A stretch of DNA of 35,844 nucleotides from Deltaproteobacteria bacterium (GTDB taxonomy: Bacteria; Desulfobacterota; Desulfobulbia; Desulfobulbales; SURF-16): assembly GCA_016219175.1 (NCBI GenBank), contig JACRCD010000064.1:1-35844 (forward strand), written 5' to 3'. The notes under the pieces are model-generated. The model did no database searches. It had not been told where the DNA came from and worked only from the letters and a program-made list of their open reading frames with translations. A program made the position numbers and the translations under genes. Every line of letters begins with the position of its first letter. The stretch's first letter is position 1. Shown here piece by piece: positions 32,808 to 35,844 of this stretch.

Positions 32808-33917
32808 TTACTGTCGCTCAAAGCTGCATGTCTCGGTCCCCTCATAATATCCATTAAAAAAGACCGCACCCTCTCCGTCAAAGGTTGATCCATCGCCGGA
32901 AACAACTAAATCAGTAAATTCGAGAGTTAGAATGTATTCACTGGTAAAGTCCATGGTTGTCTGAAAACTGCACACATTGCTATTGTCCACGATGCCTGTA
33001 AGGGGGAAAGAAAAATTATAGTTAGTACCGGATATATCAGCGCTCACGTCAAATGTGCCGGACAGAGAGTTGTCACTTTGCACGAGTATGGCCGTTAAGG
33101 TGAGGGATATACCATCTATATAGTAATCGTCCAAAAACATCCAGGTACCGGTTACATCAATGTCGTCATTCTCATCCTCCACAGTTCCAGGAATCGACCA
33201 CTCGGCGATGCCATCGAAATCCTCGTCCAGATAAAACATGTTGTTTGAGGGGCGGTATGCGCCTATATCCGTAATACCATCTCCGTCCCAATCCCCGACA
33301 ATCGGCACGTCATTGGTGGAGCCGAAATTTTGGGCATGATCATGCACGCCGTCATCATCGTCATCAAGATAGAATCTTTTATTGTCAGGACGAAAAATTC
33401 CTATACTGTCTGCCCCATCACTATCCCAGTCACCGACAAGAGAGTAGTCTCCCAGTTTGCCGATGGTAACAGCCCTGTCATGGATTCCATCCTCATTAAA
33501 ATCCATGTAGTACCTTCTGCCGGAAGGGCGGAACACTCCTATGTCGTCTGCCCCGTCACTGTCCCAGTCACCGACTACAGGCAGATCACTCGACCTGCCT
33601 ATGGTTACCGTTTCATCAGTCACACCATCCTGATTATAATCAAGAAAAAATTTTCTATCAGCACTCCGGAAAACCCCTATATCATCACGGCCGTCCCCAT
33701 CCCAGTCTCCGCACACCGGCAAATCCGTGCTTCGACCGAAGGCTATCACCTTGTCGGCTACTCCGTCGTTATCGAAATCAAGCAGAAACTTATTGCCGCT
33801 GAACAGGCCGACATTGGCATACCCGTCGCCGTCCCAGTCGCCGACAATAGGGGTCGCGCAATTTGCCGCAACCGGTATGAGACACGCAAACAAAACAATC
33901 AGACTTTTTTTTTTCAT
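32808..33917 (-). CDS. Secreted FG-GAP/VCBS-like repeat protein
   Basis: A 369-residue protein has a signal peptide (MKKKSLIVLFACLIPVAANCA). Residues about 24-235 contain five tandem repeats of ~42 residues, each with GDWDGDG or GDWDSDG, then (D/N)IGxFR, then an xLDxxxDGxxD unit. The aspartate runs (DWDGDGRDD, FNEDGIHD) are calcium-binding DxDxDG-type loops, as in beta-propeller FG-GAP proteins. The last ~120 residues (VTGTWMFLDDYY ... GTFDVSADIS) form a separate beta-rich domain resembling a lipocalin-type or cell-surface barrel. It is exported and probably calcium-stabilised. Partner and target unknown. Confidence 0.75.
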   Translation of the reverse strand: MKKKSLIVLFACLIPVAANCATPIVGDWDGDGYANVGLFSGNKFLLDFDNDGVADKVIAFGRSTDLPVCGDWDGDGRDDIGVFRSADRKFFLDYNQDGVTDETVTIGRSSDLPVVGDWDSDGADDIGVFRPSGRRYYMDFNEDGIHDRAVTIGKLGDYSLVGDWDSDGADSIGIFRPDNKRFYLDDDDDGVHDHAQNFGSTNDVPIVGDWDGDGITDIGAYRPSNNMFYLDEDFDGIAEWSIPGTVEDENDDIDVTGTWMFLDDYYIDGISLTLTAILVQSDNSLSGTFDVSADISGTNYNFSFPLTGIVDNSNVCSFQTTMDFTSEYILTLEFTDLVVSGDGSTFDGEGAVFFNGYYEGTETCSFERQ

Positions 33918-34315
33918 TTCTCTTCTCCTTTGGACCGCTGTCTCACGGTCTGGCCTGTCGGTAATTATCTTTTTCTTCAGTTATGTCATATTCTAAACTC
34001 CAGTTTCAAAATCGTAATTTGTTTATTCATTTTCAGGTTGATGCGCTTATGAAACCGCGCATTCCTGTTAAGTGGCCCGCACGTGACGCAATGCGCCGAT
34101 TTTGGCATCACGACTTGCGTTCGGGAAACAGCCGGGAATAGGTTTTGTTTCAGTACTGTTACTAGGCATGAGATCCCCCGGATAAATATATTTTAATCCC
34201 TAACGTATAAATATTATCATACACTGACTTATTTCGAATAGAAACTGGTTGTTTATGTGAATCTGTCCCCAACTCCGTATCCTCCCTTATCATTTCTTTT
34301 TAGGAGAAACATTAA
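33918..34315. other. Intergenic region between the two secreted-protein genes
   Basis: About 400 bp with no gene. A GGAGAAGAG site for the repeat protein lies just upstream of its start (read on the minus strand). I see no terminator with a T-run and no promoter I trust. Confidence 0.5.
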
Positions 34316-35431
34316 TCAGTAATTCATCCCGAAATTCCGAGAGAGCCCGGAGAGATCAAACCCGTCCACATCGCCATCGCCATCAACATCGCCGGCAAGG
34401 AGAGGAAGAATGACAAGCGAGTAATTTCCGGATGCCGCCGCCAGGGGATATTCATCATCAGCATAGGGAGCGTCTGTTACCCCATCGCCATCGGTGTCGC
34501 TCAGGTCATGGTTCGCATAAAAATTACCCAGATAGCCGCTGTGCAATGCCCCATTATAGATATAACTGACTCGCGTTGGCGAGCGCCAGTTGTTGGCCGA
34601 ATCAAATGAATAAAAATTCGTTTCGTTGCTGTTGAAATTATTGAAATAGAAGGTGTTGCTGCTGCCGCCACTTGTCCATAAGCCAATCAAATTTCCTGAG
34701 AAGGTGTTGCCGATGGCGGCGCAATTTACGGCGCCGGATTGATCAAGACCGAAGACAGCGTTGGCCTCGCAGTTGTTGCCGATAACCGTGATATTTGTCA
34801 CCGCGATCAGACTTATGCCACCCATGCCGTTGTTTGCACAGATATTGCCCAATATCGTGTCGGCATTGGAATTATTCAGGTGGATACCGTAATAGGTGTT
34901 GGCATTGCAGATGTTGTTGCTGATGTTGTGGCCGGGGCCTGAGTGGTTTACGGAGATGCCATAGTCACTATGATGGGCGGCATCGTAGCCGCAGCGATTA
35001 TCGGCGATGGTGCAGTACTGGGTGTAGTTGTCAAGGTATATTCCGGCATCTCCACTGCCGTTGCCGGTCGTGCCATAGACGGTGAAGCCCCGTATGGTTA
35101 CCTGGTCGGCGGTCACCGTGAACCCGGGATATGCAGGGTTTGCAGCTTCCACCGTGGTCGAAGCGTATCCGTGCTGCGAACGGATAATAACTGGTCTGTT
35201 TACGACCACATTTTCTCGATAGGTGCCGGCGTCGACCCAAATCGTATCGCCATCAGCCGTTGCCATGGCATTGATGGCGGATTGAATTGTCGTGAAGTCA
35301 CCCCCGCTTTGAGAGACATGCCATTCCGCGCCAAAGGCCTGGGTGAAAATAAACAGGAGCGGAATGGCGGTCAAGGGAAAGACACGAAAACAAAAAATCA
35401 GCCGGCGCAGATATATTTCACCATTTTTCAC
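34316..35431 (-). CDS. Secreted right-handed beta-helix protein with C-terminal dockerin
   Basis: The product has 371 residues. A GTG at 35431 follows GGAAAGGAAA; the N-terminal signal peptide ends near AFGAEW. The first section, GGDFTTIQSAINAMATADGDTIWVDAG, is the standard entry to a parallel beta-helix. It is followed by NosD/pectate-lyase-like rungs (YGISVNHS, YYGIHLNNSNADTILGN, GGISLIAVTNITVIGNN, LIGLWTSGGSSNTFYFNNF). The C-terminus, LLAGDVDGDGDVDGFDLSGLSRNFG, is a dockerin type I with a calcium-binding DVDGDGDVD loop. Carbohydrate binding or cleavage is likely, but no catalytic acid pair is evident. No cohesin is in the window. Confidence 0.8.
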   Translation of the reverse strand: MKNGEIYLRRLIFCFRVFPLTAIPLLFIFTQAFGAEWHVSQSGGDFTTIQSAINAMATADGDTIWVDAGTYRENVVVNRPVIIRSQHGYASTTVEAANPAYPGFTVTADQVTIRGFTVYGTTGNGSGDAGIYLDNYTQYCTIADNRCGYDAAHHSDYGISVNHSGPGHNISNNICNANTYYGIHLNNSNADTILGNICANNGMGGISLIAVTNITVIGNNCEANAVFGLDQSGAVNCAAIGNTFSGNLIGLWTSGGSSNTFYFNNFNSNETNFYSFDSANNWRSPTRVSYIYNGALHSGYLGNFYANHDLSDTDGDGVTDAPYADDEYPLAAASGNYSLVILPLLAGDVDGDGDVDGFDLSGLSRNFGMNY

Positions 35432-35492
35432 GATATTTTTTTCCTTTCCGTCTCTTTTTGAGGGGAGGGATTATGCTGAGAAGAACTGGCCT

Positions 35493-35695
35493 GAGAGCTA
35501 TCCGACAGGCCTCCGGCTGGAGCGCCAGCGCTTCCCGCCTTCGGGAGATCCGGGGACAACGGCGATGCTTCGCCCCATCTCCCCATCACTCCCTAACCAC
35601 ACTTTCCGGTGCGGCGGTCCGCCTTTTCCCGGTGACCCGGCTCGCTGCCGGTGCGGCGGCGCCCCACCCGGAGACCTGTCGGATATTTCCCTCTC
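35493..35695. other. Large inverted-repeat element, candidate structured RNA
   Basis: Arms TATCCGACAGGCCTCCGG (35499-35516) and the complementary 35668-35685 pair over 18 bp with one mismatch on the plus strand (a G-U pair on the minus-strand RNA). An outer GAGAG/CTCTC pair lies at 35493-35497 and 35691-35695. The 151-bp interior is GC-rich and contains further hairpins: GGAGAT near 35564 with ATCTCC near 35578, a GGCGA/TCGCC hairpin around 35570, and CTGGAGCGCCAG at 35517-35528. No ORF fits. It lies upstream of the dockerin gene and could be its leader or a free-standing RNA or mobile element. The arm lengths are certain; the function is not. Confidence 0.6.
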
Positions 35696-35806
35696 GGTTA
35701 CAGCCTCGTTGTTGTTTCGCCTCAGGAGATAGGCAGAAGGCAGAAGTGAAGGTGCTTTTTCTTATGCCCATTGCCTAATGCCTGTTGTCTTCTTCTTGCA
35801 ATAATG

Positions 35807-35826
35807 TTCCAGCTTCGGAGCTGGAA
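35807..35826. repeat. Perfect 8-bp hairpin (TTCCAGCT/AGCTGGAA)
   Basis: TTCCAGCT and AGCTGGAA flank the loop TCGG with no mismatch, near the right edge of the window. It may be part of a larger repeat that continues beyond the window. The preceding 35725-35800 is low-complexity (GGCAGAAGGCAGAAG type). Confidence 0.6.
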
Positions 35827-35844
35827 TTATCCTGTCCGTTCTGA

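Noticed and set aside
1-35844. CRISPR array or Cas genes
   Set aside because: No regularly spaced repeats with unique spacers and no Cas motif found.

Overview
The window looks like a chromosomal segment of a Gram-negative anaerobe, probably a sulfate- or sulfur-metabolising member of the Desulfobacterota (Desulfobulbales-like). The evidence is indirect: a periplasmic pentaheme c-type cytochrome, a single-ORF larC, a GC-rich core of housekeeping genes, and many short intergenic repeats of the kinds common in that group. No rRNA or other phylogenetic marker is present to settle the taxonomy.

Layout. 1-840 holds no gene I can support. 949-3681 (+) is the molybdate ABC transporter modA-modB-modC, with a 133-bp MITE-like element inserted between modA and modB. 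3831-11526 (-) is a housekeeping block in the order galU, priA, rhodanese lipoprotein, def, fmt, larC, pgpA. Embedded on the opposite strand at about 7300-7488 is a rod-shaped structured RNA with its own terminator, which I propose is 6S RNA. tilS (+) diverges from galU. 12819-14162 (-) is a pentaheme cytochrome whose reading frame continues through an in-frame TGA, a strong candidate for a selenocysteine-containing cytochrome. tRNA-Arg(CCG) follows at 14726.

14908-22736 (-) is a five-gene operon: DUF5752 protein, treT, mscS, treZ, treY. It combines two routes to trehalose with a mechanosensitive channel and so looks like an osmoadaptation module. 23372-23894 (-) carries two tiny cysteine-rich zinc-ribbon proteins. 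24157-24576 is the severed C-terminus of an RND efflux pump, followed by mosaic repeats. An HU gene (25227-25499) with a clear promoter and terminator comes next, then an unknown secreted protein.

26287-35844 is accessory. It has a 1.1-kb gene-poor stretch, a small DUF2628 membrane protein, and, 12 bp downstream, a 1258-residue protein with a nuclease-like N-terminus, a STAND-type P-loop ATPase core and a long helical C-terminus. The last pair resembles an antiviral Avs-type defence gene and is the best candidate for an undescribed system. After it come a phage-tail-like protein with a helix-hairpin-helix domain, a secreted aspartate-rich repeat protein, a secreted parallel beta-helix protein with a dockerin, and a large inverted-repeat element that could be a structured RNA.

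Links between genes: galU makes UDP-glucose, a possible donor for treT. modABC supplies molybdenum, which suits an anaerobic respirer with cytochromes. Three copies of a ~160-bp repeat sit flush against start or stop codons of core genes.
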